Assembly: GCA_017460805.1 (NCBI GenBank)
Contig: JAFUAF010000041.1
Coordinates: 1-43,753 of the forward strand
Source: Bacillota bacterium
Lineage (GTDB): Bacteria; Bacillota; Clostridia; Lachnospirales; CAG-274
Direction of reading: 5' to 3'
DNA length: 43,753 bases
Shown one piece after another: positions 1-7,657 of the stretch. Within the stretch, counting starts at the first letter, position 1; every line of letters begins with the position of its first letter. The notes beneath the pieces are model-generated. The model did no database searches. It had not been told where the DNA came from and saw only the letters and a list, made by a program, of their open reading frames with translations. The position numbers and the translations under genes are program-made.

Positions 1-68
1 TTTCCGGATAGATACTCTTTTACTGCTGCTATTTTCAATTCCGGTGATACTTTTGATTTTCTTCCCAA
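1..68 (-). CDS. IS3-family transposase OrfA, N-terminal fragment (cut by window edge)
   Basis: Reading the minus strand from a TTG codon at 68 gives a 22-residue start containing RKSKVSPELKIAAV and KEYLSG. This is the typical opening of the helix-turn-helix OrfA protein of IS3-family elements (DNA recognition at the inverted ends). An AAGGGGG ribosome binding site lies eight bases upstream of the TTG. The gene continues outside the window, so it is not known whether the element is intact. The sequence directly upstream (78-130) folds into a strong hairpin that includes the ribosome binding site. Confidence 0.75.
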   Translation of the reverse strand, partial: MGRKSKVSPELKIAAVKEYLSG

Positions 69-77
69 TAAAATAAC

Positions 78-130
78 CCCCTTAGAGTATTGATACACGT
101 TTTATTTTTTCGTGTGTCTACTCTAAGGGG
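78..130. promoter_or_regulatory. 20-bp hairpin over the transposase ribosome binding site
   Basis: A perfect 12-bp stem (78-89 with 119-130, arm CCCCTTAGAGTA) continues after a two-base bulge into an 8-bp stem with one G-T pair (92-99 with 111-118), closed by an 11-base AT loop. On the minus strand the right-hand arm holds the Shine-Dalgarno of the transposase start at 68. In an RNA read in from upstream the site would be paired. Many IS elements use such hairpins to block translation from impinging transcripts; applying that here is inference. It could also simply be the element's end. Confidence 0.6.
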
Positions 131-227
131 ATTATATCAGTATTTTCGCCTTGCAGTTTTTTTTGGTTGGAGAATGTGTTAAATTTCAATTTAAGGCTAA
201 CAGTACTTTTTAATTCGTTTTATCCGT

Positions 228-260
228 CAAAAAAGGGTGCCGCATTGATTTGCAGCACCC
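228..260 (-). terminator. Rho-independent terminator after the pgi / small-protein operon
   Basis: GGGTGC (235-240) pairs with GCACCC (255-260), with an additional GC/GC pair inside. On the minus strand the hairpin is followed by TTTTTTG. It lies just after the stop codon of the 84-residue gene at 267. Confidence 0.85.
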
Positions 261-266
261 TGATTT

Positions 267-521
267 TTATTTATTGAACATAGAAGTTATTTTGTCAAAC
301 AGCGGAGACGAGCCTATCTTAGCGAGAATATCATTCATTTCCCCGCCCTCGAGTTTAGCCTTTACGCCGTTTATAACAGCATTTATCTCCTCATCGTTAA
401 GGTCAAGACCCGTAACTCTTTCGACCTCTTTTACGGGGTCGGCTTGGAAAGCCTTACGCGCCTCTTCGTCCTTGGTCAGTTTGATAATAGCATCTTTGAT
501 AACATTTATATCCATTGCCAT
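267..521 (-). CDS. 84-residue small helical protein, unknown function
   Basis: A real small gene by context: it starts 12 bases after the pgi stop codon, has an AAGGGGG ribosome binding site that overlaps the pgi stop, and is followed immediately by a terminator. The product is predicted mostly helical and acidic. Its arrangement (residues about 5-50: a helix rich in charged residues, an ADP turn, then a V-T-G-L-D-L-N-D-E-E segment) is reminiscent of Nif11-type leader domains. There is no Gly-Gly cleavage motif, no Cys/Ser/Thr-rich core, and no maturation enzyme nearby, so I do not call it a RiPP precursor. ATG at 521 is preferred over the in-frame ATG two codons later because of the spacing to the ribosome binding site. 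Confidence 0.75.
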   Translation of the reverse strand: MAMDINVIKDAIIKLTKDEEARKAFQADPVKEVERVTGLDLNDEEINAVINGVKAKLEGGEMNDILAKIGSSPLFDKITSMFNK

Positions 522-533
522 TGAAAAGCCCCC

Positions 534-1874
534 TTAGCTTAATCTTGCTTCAAGTGCCGCCTTTGCTTCTTCATATCCGGGCTTGCCCAGAAGTGCGAAC
601 ATATTCTTCTTGTAAGCCTCAACACCGGGCTGGTCAAACGGATTGACACCTAACAGATAGCCGCTGATAGCAAGAGCCTTTTCAAAGAAGTAAACGATAT
701 AACCGAAGTTATAGGCATCGGCCTTGTCAAATTCTATTACCATAGTAGGTACACCACCGTCAACGTGAGCAAGGAAAGTACCTGCATAAGCCTTGGAATT
801 TACTTCCTGGATGGTCTTGCCCGCAAGGAAGTTAAGACCGTCTACGTTCTCGGGATCGGTCTCGATAGTAATGTCTTTCTTCGCATTTCTTATCCAAAGC
901 ACGGTCTCAAACAGGTTTCTGTTGCCGTCCTGAATAAACTGACCGATAGAGTGAAGGTCTGTGGAGAAGTTGGCGCTTACGGGGAAGGTACCCTTTTGGT
1001 CTTTACCCTCGGACTCTGCGTAAAGCTGCTTGTACCACTCGCCGAACATAGTGAGCGAAGGCTCGTAATTAGCAAGGATTTCTGTTGTTTTTCCCTTTCT
1101 TAAAAGGATATTTCTCATAACGGCATATTTAAGGCAGGGGTTATTTTCAACGTCCTTGTTGTCAAAGTCCGCCCTTGCATCTGCCGCGCCTTTCATAACT
1201 GCATCAATATCTATGCCCGCAGCTGCCATAAGCAAAAGGCCAACGGGTGTAAGCACCGAAAAACGACCGCCGATATCATCCGTGATAACAAAGGTCTCGT
1301 AACCCTCTTTGTCACAAAGGTTTTTCAAAGCACCGCGCGCACGGTCGGTAGTAGCGAAGATTCGTTCCTTAGCACCCTCTTTGCCGTACTTGTCCTCGAC
1401 CATTTTCTTGAAGATACGGAAAGCGATAGCAGGTTCCGTTGTGGTACCCGATTTGGATATAACATTGACCGAGAAATCCCTGTCGCCTATCATTTCTATA
1501 ATATCGCTTAAATAGTCGGATGAAATGCTGTTGCCGACAAAGTAGATATCGGGGAAGCCGGGATGCTTTTTAGCGTTGTAGTTATTGCCGTTGATAAAAT
1601 CAAGTGCCGCACGGCCGCCAAGATATGAACCGCCGATACCGATAACTACCAGCACTTCGCTGTTTGACTGTATTTTCTTTGCAGCAGCCTTAATGCGTGC
1701 AAATTCCTCCTTGTCATAATTAACGGGAAGATCTACCCAGCCGATAAAATCGTTGCCCGCGCCCTCGCCTGTGTTAAGCAGATCGACAGCAACGTCCGCA
1801 AAGGGTTTCATCTTCTCCAGTTCGCCCTCTCTTACAAAGGGTGCAAGTCCGTTAGTCTTTAATGTGATAGCCAT
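534..1874 (-). CDS. pgi: Glucose-6-phosphate isomerase
   Basis: Interconverts glucose-6-phosphate and fructose-6-phosphate in the cytoplasm (glycolysis, gluconeogenesis). At 446 residues it has the normal length of the shorter bacterial form. Visible family signatures include SGTTTEPA (phosphate binding), [14 protein letters not shown] (PGI signature 1) and a C-terminal stretch with [12 protein letters not shown] (signature 2 region). An AGGAG ribosome binding site sits before the ATG at 1874. It follows the dockerin/CAP gene by 32 bases on the same strand and is followed by the 84-residue gene and a terminator. No strong promoter is seen in the 32-base gap, so it may be read from the promoter at 4136-4164. 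Confidence 0.97.
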   Translation of the reverse strand: MAITLKTNGLAPFVREGELEKMKPFADVAVDLLNTGEGAGNDFIGWVDLPVNYDKEEFARIKAAAKKIQSNSEVLVVIGIGGSYLGGRAALDFINGNNYNAKKHPGFPDIYFVGNSISSDYLSDIIEMIGDRDFSVNVISKSGTTTEPAIAFRIFKKMVEDKYGKEGAKERIFATTDRARGALKNLCDKEGYETFVITDDIGGRFSVLTPVGLLLMAAAGIDIDAVMKGAADARADFDNKDVENNPCLKYAVMRNILLRKGKTTEILANYEPSLTMFGEWYKQLYAESEGKDQKGTFPVSANFSTDLHSIGQFIQDGNRNLFETVLWIRNAKKDITIETDPENVDGLNFLAGKTIQEVNSKAYAGTFLAHVDGGVPTMVIEFDKADAYNFGYIVYFFEKALAISGYLLGVNPFDQPGVEAYKKNMFALLGKPGYEEAKAALEARLS

Positions 1875-1906
1875 AAAATACCACTCCTTTTATATTTTTT
1901 TCTTTT

Positions 1907-4111
1907 TTACCCTACATGAACAAAGTTTTCGACATAAGCCACATCACAGCTATATCTGTAATCGCTTTCGTCTATAAAATAATTGCCTTGCTTATATGTA
2001 ATGCCTATACCCATAGTTTCAAGGTTTTTAAGCATATTTGCCCTGTGACCCGAAGAATTTATCCAGCCGTTTACCGCACCCGTTGCCCAGATATCACCGA
2101 TAGCAATATTCTCGCACGCATAGTTGAAGTAAACCTTTGCTTCGTCAAGGCGTGTACCGACTCTGTTTCCGTTTGCGTCAAGGTGACTGAAAATATGGTT
2201 GTTTGACATATAATCGGCGTGTTTCTGAGCTGCCGATTCTATATTTGCATCATATTTGAGCGCCCCAAGTCCGTGACGGGCACGAAACGCATTTGTCATA
2301 TCAAGTATTTCATTCTTGGCGCTGCGTATAGTCGTATCGTCATATATTTCTTTAAGGGTATAGTCCGACGAAACAAGCATAAGACCGTAAATCTTATTGC
2401 CGTCATTCTCGTCAAAGTATACAAGAGAATCCACTCCGTCATACGTACCGTATTTGTAATAGAAATACATTCCGTTGTATGTCAGAGCCAGCTTTGAGGC
2501 ATCCGCGTTATATGATATATCACGGTATTTAAGATCTTCCGCCATGGTGTAGATACATTTTACCTCGCCGTTTAATACACCGACCTGTGTATAGTGATGA
2601 TAGTCCTTGTTGTAAATATACCAGTAACAGCCCTCTATACCGCGGTCTATACGTATCGGGTCGGGAAGTTCCTCTTCACTCTGACCTATGTAATACTGCA
2701 CGCCGCCCACTTTTATCGCCCTGTTCGGCAGAACGGTCGTGGTCTCGATAACAGCCGCCGTGGTGGTTTCCGTAGTGGTCTCCGTCGTAGTCGGCGGTGT
2801 GTTTATAAGCACATTCATATATGTGATGTAGCCTATTATCCTGTCATAATAATCATCGGGCGAACTGCCATTTACCGCACCAAACAGCGCCGTATTAAGG
2901 TCTTTGTAAACCGAAAGATCATCGTTTTGCTCGTTTACGTCATTTACACGCGCAAGCCACATATACGCCGTATCATCAACTGAAGCACTGCTGCGCACCG
3001 TTTTGCCAAGCGTTACCAGCTCCGCCAGATCGTCACTGCTGTCATCATATTTAAGCGACTCCAGAAAACCTATTATCTTGTTGTAGTACTGCTGCGGATT
3101 GCCGCTGTTCATTGCATGGAAAAGCGCAGTATTAAGATATGAATAGATATTGCTGCCGTTGTTTTTATCATTATAATTTTCTACTTCCGCAAGCCATACA
3201 TAAGCATTTTCGCCGCTTGAAGATGTATTTCTGAGCTGCTTTCCGTCGCTTATAAGCCTGTCAAGCAAAACAAGCGTTGTCGTCTGTGTTGTAGTCTGTG
3301 TTGTGGTCTGTGTTGTGGTCTCCGTCGTCGTTTCAACATACGCCGTGCCCGTTATAAACACTTTTACCGCATTATAAACGCCGCTGCTGCCGTATGCCGC
3401 AAGAACTATATTGTCGTTTTCATCTATCACGACCGTTATGGGCGATGTGTTTTCGTCCTTGTTTACAAGTTCCCTATACTGCTGTTCAAGCTGTGCATAG
3501 CTCTTTTTGTATGAGCAAAAAACTACATTGCCCACACCTGTCTTTGCCACAGTCTCCACAGTCTCATCATCGTTTGACGGGTCGGTAAATACAGCCGTGA
3601 TATCCGTGCTGTCATTGATACCCTTTGAATTGAATTCTTTTATCAGATCAAGCATACGCTTATTTTCCGCATCGCCGAAAATAAGCACTTTATAACGGCC
3701 TTCCTCGCCTTTTATAACTATGTCGTCGCCGTCATAAGTCAGCACGCGTTCCATTGCCGAAACATTGTGTCCGTCTGTATAATAAACATTATCTTTGCGG
3801 TCGAGTATCTTAAATGACGATACCGTTGTACCCGCCTTGAAAACATAGCTTTCCACAAGTGCCTTTTGAAGTATATCCGTCGCATCCGATGCCGAGATAT
3901 AACCGTCCGCATCCACATCACAGTATTCAACGGGTATCAGCCCCGTCCACTTTCCGTTAAGTGTGTACTGCAAAACCGAAGCCGCATCGGAAGCGGTTAT
4001 TGAACCGTCGCCATCGGCATCTCCGTACAAAATATCCGCCGCAGAAGCATTTAAGCACAGCGCACAAAAAACAATTATAAACGAAAATAAAATTTGTAAT
4101 TTTTTATACAT
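1907..4111 (-). CDS. Secreted protein: N-terminal type I dockerin, repeats, CAP-associated and CAP/SCP domains
   Basis: 734 residues from ATG 4111. Order: signal peptide 1-24 (ending NASA); type I dockerin about 29-88, two calcium-loop repeats (DADGDGSITASDA and DVDADGYISASDA); a thioredoxin-like alpha/beta stretch without CxxC about 95-260; Thr-rich linker; two ~75-residue homologous repeats (each with a YxWLA motif and a later ALF); second Thr-rich linker; a CAP-associated domain (YIGQSEEEL...YWYIYN); and a CAP/SCP domain about 601-734 with HADYM, SHLD, ENIA and GHRANML. The dockerin implies docking to a cohesin scaffold outside the cell; the CAP domain's substrate is unknown. Start 4111 is chosen because residues from there form a signal peptide; an AAGGAGG lies 12 bases upstream, slightly long. 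A strong promoter precedes it. A sortase gene lies upstream. Confidence 0.88.
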   Translation of the reverse strand: MYKKLQILFSFIIVFCALCLNASAADILYGDADGDGSITASDAASVLQYTLNGKWTGLIPVEYCDVDADGYISASDATDILQKALVESYVFKAGTTVSSFKILDRKDNVYYTDGHNVSAMERVLTYDGDDIVIKGEEGRYKVLIFGDAENKRMLDLIKEFNSKGINDSTDITAVFTDPSNDDETVETVAKTGVGNVVFCSYKKSYAQLEQQYRELVNKDENTSPITVVIDENDNIVLAAYGSSGVYNAVKVFITGTAYVETTTETTTQTTTQTTTQTTTLVLLDRLISDGKQLRNTSSSGENAYVWLAEVENYNDKNNGSNIYSYLNTALFHAMNSGNPQQYYNKIIGFLESLKYDDSSDDLAELVTLGKTVRSSASVDDTAYMWLARVNDVNEQNDDLSVYKDLNTALFGAVNGSSPDDYYDRIIGYITYMNVLINTPPTTTETTTETTTAAVIETTTVLPNRAIKVGGVQYYIGQSEEELPDPIRIDRGIEGCYWYIYNKDYHHYTQVGVLNGEVKCIYTMAEDLKYRDISYNADASKLALTYNGMYFYYKYGTYDGVDSLVYFDENDGNKIYGLMLVSSDYTLKEIYDDTTIRSAKNEILDMTNAFRARHGLGALKYDANIESAAQKHADYMSNNHIFSHLDANGNRVGTRLDEAKVYFNYACENIAIGDIWATGAVNGWINSSGHRANMLKNLETMGIGITYKQGNYFIDESDYRYSCDVAYVENFVHVG
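3276..3335. repeat. 12-bp tandem repeats encoding a Thr-rich linker
   Basis: About five tandem copies of a 12-base unit (GTTGTGGTCTGT and variants) encode the repeating TTTQ/TTTE linker of the dockerin protein. A second, more degenerate array encodes the other linker near 2746-2800. Coding minisatellites like this are prone to length change between strains. Confidence 0.8.
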
Positions 4112-4135
4112 AAGCGGTATGCACCTCCTTATGTC

Positions 4136-4164
4136 ATTATACAACATTATCAATTTATTTTCAA
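4136..4164 (-). promoter_or_regulatory. Sigma-A promoter of the dockerin/CAP gene
   Basis: On the minus strand TTGAAA (4159-4164) and TATAAT (4136-4141) are separated by exactly 17 bases. The expected start of transcription is near 4129, which leaves only a very short leader before the AAGGAGG at 4130-4124. Confidence 0.8.
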
Positions 4165-4174
4165 TATTTATTTT

Positions 4175-4214
4175 TTTAACATAAAAATTACTATAAAAAA
4201 ATTTTTATGTTAAA
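4175..4214. repeat. Perfect 14-bp A+T inverted repeat between sortase and dockerin genes
   Basis: TTTAACATAAAAAT (4175-4188) is repeated inverted at 4201-4214 with a 12-base spacer. It lies just after the sortase stop codon and just upstream of the dockerin promoter. On the minus strand no T-tract follows, so it is not a classic terminator; it may be a transcription end, an operator, or both. Confidence 0.6.
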
Positions 4215-4218
4215 TTTT

Positions 4219-4890
4219 TTATATAAGATGTCCTTTTACAATAAGCCTGTGTGTTGCCGTTCTTATCGGCGTACAGGTCACAAGCGTTATTGTGGCATCA
4301 TCGGTCGGGTCGAGTACGGAAAGCTCCGTAGGCTCTACCACCTTTTTAGAGTCTATGCAGTATGTAAAAATGCCGTCAACGGTTTTAACGCGCACAAGGT
4401 CTCCCGCCGTAAGTTCATCAAGGCGGTTGAAATATGCGCCGTAGCGGTAGCTTCTGTGACCGACCACGGCAAAATTGCCGACCTGTCCCGGCATAGCCGT
4501 TCCGGGAAAATGACCTACGGAAAGGGTTATGCTTTTATTGTCCGTACCCTCCGCCATAGTTACCACAAGGTCTATTTTATCTATTTCCATTATGCCGATA
4601 ATGCCGTTTGGTATACTCATTTCACGCAGCTTGTCCTGCGGCACTTCGGGCTGAGCCGCCGCTTCCGACGAAGCTATCTCGCTGTTTTCCTCTGCCCTGC
4701 GGTCTGCCATTGCCTGTTCTATTTCTTCCACATCAAGTTCGCTGTCGTTGACCCAGTTGATATAGTCCTCATACTGTGCCACTAATTCGTCTTTCTGAGC
4801 CTCGACACTTCTGTTGATGTATACCGCATATATCATGCAGGCTGCGCCTGCCAAAACAAGCAGGCCGCCTATAATTTTTCTTGCTTTCAT
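4219..4890 (-). CDS. Sortase (class D/E type)
   Basis: 223 residues. An N-terminal uncleaved membrane anchor (about 5-25) is followed by a charged stalk (about 28-85) and the sortase beta-barrel. The catalytic residues are visible: His145 in VVGHRSYRYG, Cys206 in TLVTC, Arg215 in THRLIVKG. Sortases cut a C-terminal sorting motif and link the protein to peptidoglycan or to another protein. No LPXTG-type substrate is encoded in this window, so the partner lies elsewhere. It starts 5 bases after the GltA-like gene and is probably cotranscribed with it. The downstream dockerin gene has its own promoter. Confidence 0.93.
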   Translation of the reverse strand: MKARKIIGGLLVLAGAACMIYAVYINRSVEAQKDELVAQYEDYINWVNDSELDVEEIEQAMADRRAEENSEIASSEAAAQPEVPQDKLREMSIPNGIIGIMEIDKIDLVVTMAEGTDNKSITLSVGHFPGTAMPGQVGNFAVVGHRSYRYGAYFNRLDELTAGDLVRVKTVDGIFTYCIDSKKVVEPTELSVLDPTDDATITLVTCTPIRTATHRLIVKGHLI

Positions 4891-4895
4891 AATTT

Positions 4896-6200
4896 TTAAA
4901 GACCGAGAAGCTTAACGGCATCCACATAAGCCGCTATACCCTCAACAACTTTCTTGGCTTCTTTCATCGCAAGTACAACGGTCGCAGGCTGATGCACAAC
5001 ATCGCCGCCCGCAAATACGCCCTTGAGCGTAGTCATGCCGTAAGGACGCTCGCTTGTGATAAGATAACCGTTTTCATTTACTTCAATACCCTTTGTGGTA
5101 GAAATAATTCTTCTTGCGGGCTTTGCGCCAATAGCTACAAGCACCTTGTCCGCAGGCACGATAAGTTCCGTGCCGTTCTGGTTTACTTTCAGGCCGATAA
5201 GTTTGCCGTCTGCATCGCCCACATATTTGATAGGTGTTGAATTCCACATAAATTTAACACCGTCATCCACAGCGCCCTCGTATTCTATCTGAGCGGCGGA
5301 AATGGTCTCGAATGTGCTTCTGTATACAACGGTAACATTTTTTGCACCCATTCTTATCGACTGGCGGGAAGCATCCATAGCAACATTACCCGCACCGATA
5401 ATAAGAACATTGTCGCCCTCCGCAACGGGCACTTCGTCACGTCCGAGCTCGCCGCTGCGGTAAAGTGCTACCATGCGCAGGAAGTAATGAGACTGGATAA
5501 CGCCCTTTAATTCCTTGCCGGGAATATTAAGTTCTTTTGAAAGCGCTGTACCCGTACCGATGAAGATAGCATCAAAACCGCGCTCAAACATCTGGTCAAG
5601 GGTAATATCGTCGCCGACAAGCACATTTGTGATAAAGCTTACGCCAAGTTCCGCAATACGCTTTGTTTCGCGTCTTACAACGTCCTTGGGCAGACGGAAT
5701 TCGGGTATGCCGTAAAGAAGAACGCCGCCCGGCTCGCTTTCTGCCTCGTAAACGGTAACATTAAAGCCCATATGAGCCAGATCGCCCGCTACGGTAAGAC
5801 CCGCGGGACCCGAACCGATAACAGCCACATTGCCGCGTGTCTTAGGCGGGATATTCTCGCGTGTAAGCTCCATTTCGGCATCAAAATCGGCGATAAACTG
5901 CTCAAGTTTGCCGATATGTATAGCTTCGCCCTTTTTGCCGAGCACACAATGACCCTGACACTGTGTTTCATGCGGGCAAACACGGCCGCAGACAGCGGGA
6001 AGATTTGTCTTTTCCGCAAGGATATGACGTGCCTCGCCCAGATTGCCCTTTGACAGCGCGTGAATAAAATCGGGGATATCATTTTCAATGGGACATCCCG
6101 TTCTGCACATTGGTTTTTTACAGTTAAGACACCTTTGCGCCTCAACAATAGCCTCCTTCATAGTATAGGATGTGTCAACATACTTGCTGTGTTCATCCAT
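4896..6200 (-). CDS. GltA-like NADPH-dependent FeS flavoprotein (glutamate synthase small-subunit family)
   Basis: 434 residues. N-terminal cluster-binding cysteines in CLNCKKPMCRTGCPI and CGRVCPHETQCQGHC (two 4Fe-4S sites), an FAD Rossmann motif VIGSGPAGLTVAG, and an NADPH motif IIGAGNVAMDASR. The family transfers electrons from NADPH to a partner: the large glutamate synthase subunit, or ferredoxin in NfnB and sulfide dehydrogenase. No large subunit or NfnA is adjacent, so the partner cannot be told. The start is supported by AGGAGG nine bases before ATG 6200. It follows the aminotransferase gene by 18 bases, suggesting a nitrogen-metabolism operon with it. Confidence 0.9.
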   Translation of the reverse strand: MDEHSKYVDTSYTMKEAIVEAQRCLNCKKPMCRTGCPIENDIPDFIHALSKGNLGEARHILAEKTNLPAVCGRVCPHETQCQGHCVLGKKGEAIHIGKLEQFIADFDAEMELTRENIPPKTRGNVAVIGSGPAGLTVAGDLAHMGFNVTVYEAESEPGGVLLYGIPEFRLPKDVVRRETKRIAELGVSFITNVLVGDDITLDQMFERGFDAIFIGTGTALSKELNIPGKELKGVIQSHYFLRMVALYRSGELGRDEVPVAEGDNVLIIGAGNVAMDASRQSIRMGAKNVTVVYRSTFETISAAQIEYEGAVDDGVKFMWNSTPIKYVGDADGKLIGLKVNQNGTELIVPADKVLVAIGAKPARRIISTTKGIEVNENGYLITSERPYGMTTLKGVFAGGDVVHQPATVVLAMKEAKKVVEGIAAYVDAVKLLGL

Positions 6201-6218
6201 TGATCCATACCTCCTTGT

Positions 6219-7304
6219 TTATTTAAAAATTTCTTTAAGATTTTTTATCAGCATATCATTTTCTTCGGGTGAAAGAATACAAAAACGTATATAACTTTCA
6301 TCCAGAAACGGGAAATTCTCCGCATCGCGTATAAGGATATTCTTTTTAAGAAGATTTAAAAATACATCCTTTGACGTGATATTTTTGTTTTCTATCTTTG
6401 CAAGGAAAAAGTTTGACTGAGTACCGAAAAGCTTCAAGCCCTGTATTTTGCCAAGTTCTTCCTCCATACGCGCCCTTTCGGTATTGATAAGGGTGCGTGT
6501 TTTTTCTATAAAATCGGTATCCGTGAACATTACCTTGCCCGCAAGCTCGGCGTATACGTTCACGCTCCACAGGTCTCGGTTTTGGTTCACCTTTTCAAGT
6601 ATCGCCTTATTGCCCGATATGCCGTAACCAAGGCGAAGACCCGGGCAGGCGAAAAACTTTGATGTACCGCGGATAACGCCGATATTATCAAACCTGTCGG
6701 TCAGTTCCACAGCGGAGATATGCTTTTTTGTATCCGCAAACTCCACATAAGTTTCGTCTATCATAATAAAAGCGCCTGTCTTTTTGCACTTTTCGGCAAG
6801 TTCGGCTATCTGTGCCGCCGTCAGATATGTACCTGTGGGGTTGTTGGGGTTGCATACGACCACCATATCCACATCATCCGTCAAAGGCAGATCGTTTATA
6901 TCGGGGATAAAGTTTTTATCCGCATTTAAGGGCGAAAGAGCCGTCTGACAGCCCACCTGTTCCAGTATGCGCAGATACTCCGAATAAGCGGGTTCCTGTA
7001 TAACGGCTTTCTTTGGCATTACCGCCTTTATAAAACCCGTTATCAGCTCCGTAGAGCCGTTGCCCGCGATTATATGCTCCGCCTTTGCGCCCGTATACTG
7101 CGCTATGGCCTCACGCAGTTCTCTGTAGCTGACATCGGGATAACCCGTAGCTATATCCACGTTTTTTGCTATAGCCCGCTTTACACTCTCGGGCAGTCCA
7201 AGCGGATTTACATTTCCGCTGAAATTCATTATTTTATTTTTGTCTATACCGTAAACACGCGACAACTCGTCCAGGTCGCCGCCGTGTAAATTACTTGACT
7301 GCAT
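6219..7304 (-). CDS. PLP-dependent aminotransferase, histidinol-phosphate aminotransferase / CobD-like
   Basis: 361 residues from ATG 7304. Fold-type I features: Gly-Asn-Gly-Ser-Thr-Glu near 81-86 (PLP phosphate), CNPNNPTGT 151-159, IDETYVEF 182-189, and the PLP lysine K216 in RGTSKFFACPGLRLGYG. The opening LHGGDLDEL resembles threonine-phosphate decarboxylase (CobD), while the rest fits HisC equally; no cobalamin genes are nearby and histidine genes are, so HisC activity is more likely but unproven. The reading frame runs open another 74 codons upstream through a GC-rich repeat-like stretch (7305-7526). Those codons do not resemble the family and I exclude them. The ribosome binding site at 7304 is weak. 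Confidence 0.85.
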   Translation of the reverse strand: MQSSNLHGGDLDELSRVYGIDKNKIMNFSGNVNPLGLPESVKRAIAKNVDIATGYPDVSYRELREAIAQYTGAKAEHIIAGNGSTELITGFIKAVMPKKAVIQEPAYSEYLRILEQVGCQTALSPLNADKNFIPDINDLPLTDDVDMVVVCNPNNPTGTYLTAAQIAELAEKCKKTGAFIMIDETYVEFADTKKHISAVELTDRFDNIGVIRGTSKFFACPGLRLGYGISGNKAILEKVNQNRDLWSVNVYAELAGKVMFTDTDFIEKTRTLINTERARMEEELGKIQGLKLFGTQSNFFLAKIENKNITSKDVFLNLLKKNILIRDAENFPFLDESYIRFCILSPEENDMLIKNLKEIFK

Positions 7305-7530
7305 ACTTACACCAACTTTCTTAACACACTTTTGCTTTTGCAAAAGTGTGTTGGAGCGCAGAACCGGGAGCTGAGCCGCAAAGCGGCGATGCGATTCCTG
7401 CGCGACTTCCCGCGACGCGCTTGCGCGCCACTCGTAATTAGGTAACTTTTTATAGTTAATGGCAGGGGTGGAGGGCTTTATTAAAAGCCCGACTTCGTAA
7501 GCCAACAATTCCCCAACGTATTTCAATTAA
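7305..7530. repeat. GC-rich palindromic repeat-like stretch upstream of the aminotransferase
   Basis: The base composition changes abruptly to GC-rich with CGCG runs. At its gene-proximal end is a perfect 13-bp hairpin (7323-7335 with 7340-7352, arm AACACACTTTTGC, TTTT loop); further out is GGGCTTT/AAAGCCC (7473-7490), with AAGTAC/GTACTT at 7533-7547 just beyond. The minus frame stays open through it, giving an Arg/Ser-rich peptide unlike any aminotransferase start. This is what an inserted dispersed repeat would look like; no second copy exists in the window to prove it. Confidence 0.5.
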
Positions 7531-7596
7531 TAAAGTACCCTGTACTTATATACTACCTTAAAACCCGATTTTTTTCAAGAGTTTTTTATAAATTCA

Positions 7597-7625
7597 ATAA
7601 AAAAAGGCGGAGAAAAATCCGCCTT
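7597..7625 (-). terminator. Rho-independent terminator of the LRR/SLH gene
   Basis: AAGGCGGA (7604-7611) pairs with TCCGCCTT (7618-7625). On the minus strand it runs into a T-tract (7597-7605). It lies 32 bases beyond the stop codon at 7658. The 353-base gene-free stretch 7305-7657 otherwise holds only the repeat above and A+T-rich spacer. Confidence 0.9.
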
Positions 7626-7657
7626 GTAGTAAAAATACACAAATTTTGTCGATTTAC

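Noticed and set aside
3276..3335. Short tandem repeats considered as a CRISPR array
   Set aside because: Units are 12 bases without spacers and code for a Thr-rich linker; no cas genes present.
4112..4153. 14-codon upstream extension of the dockerin protein
   Set aside because: It would cover the -10 box and the ribosome binding site and would bury the signal peptide.
7305..7526. 74-codon N-terminal extension of the aminotransferase
   Set aside because: Arg/Ser-rich, encoded by a GC-rich palindromic stretch, unlike HisC/CobD starts, which begin at the LHGGDLDEL region.
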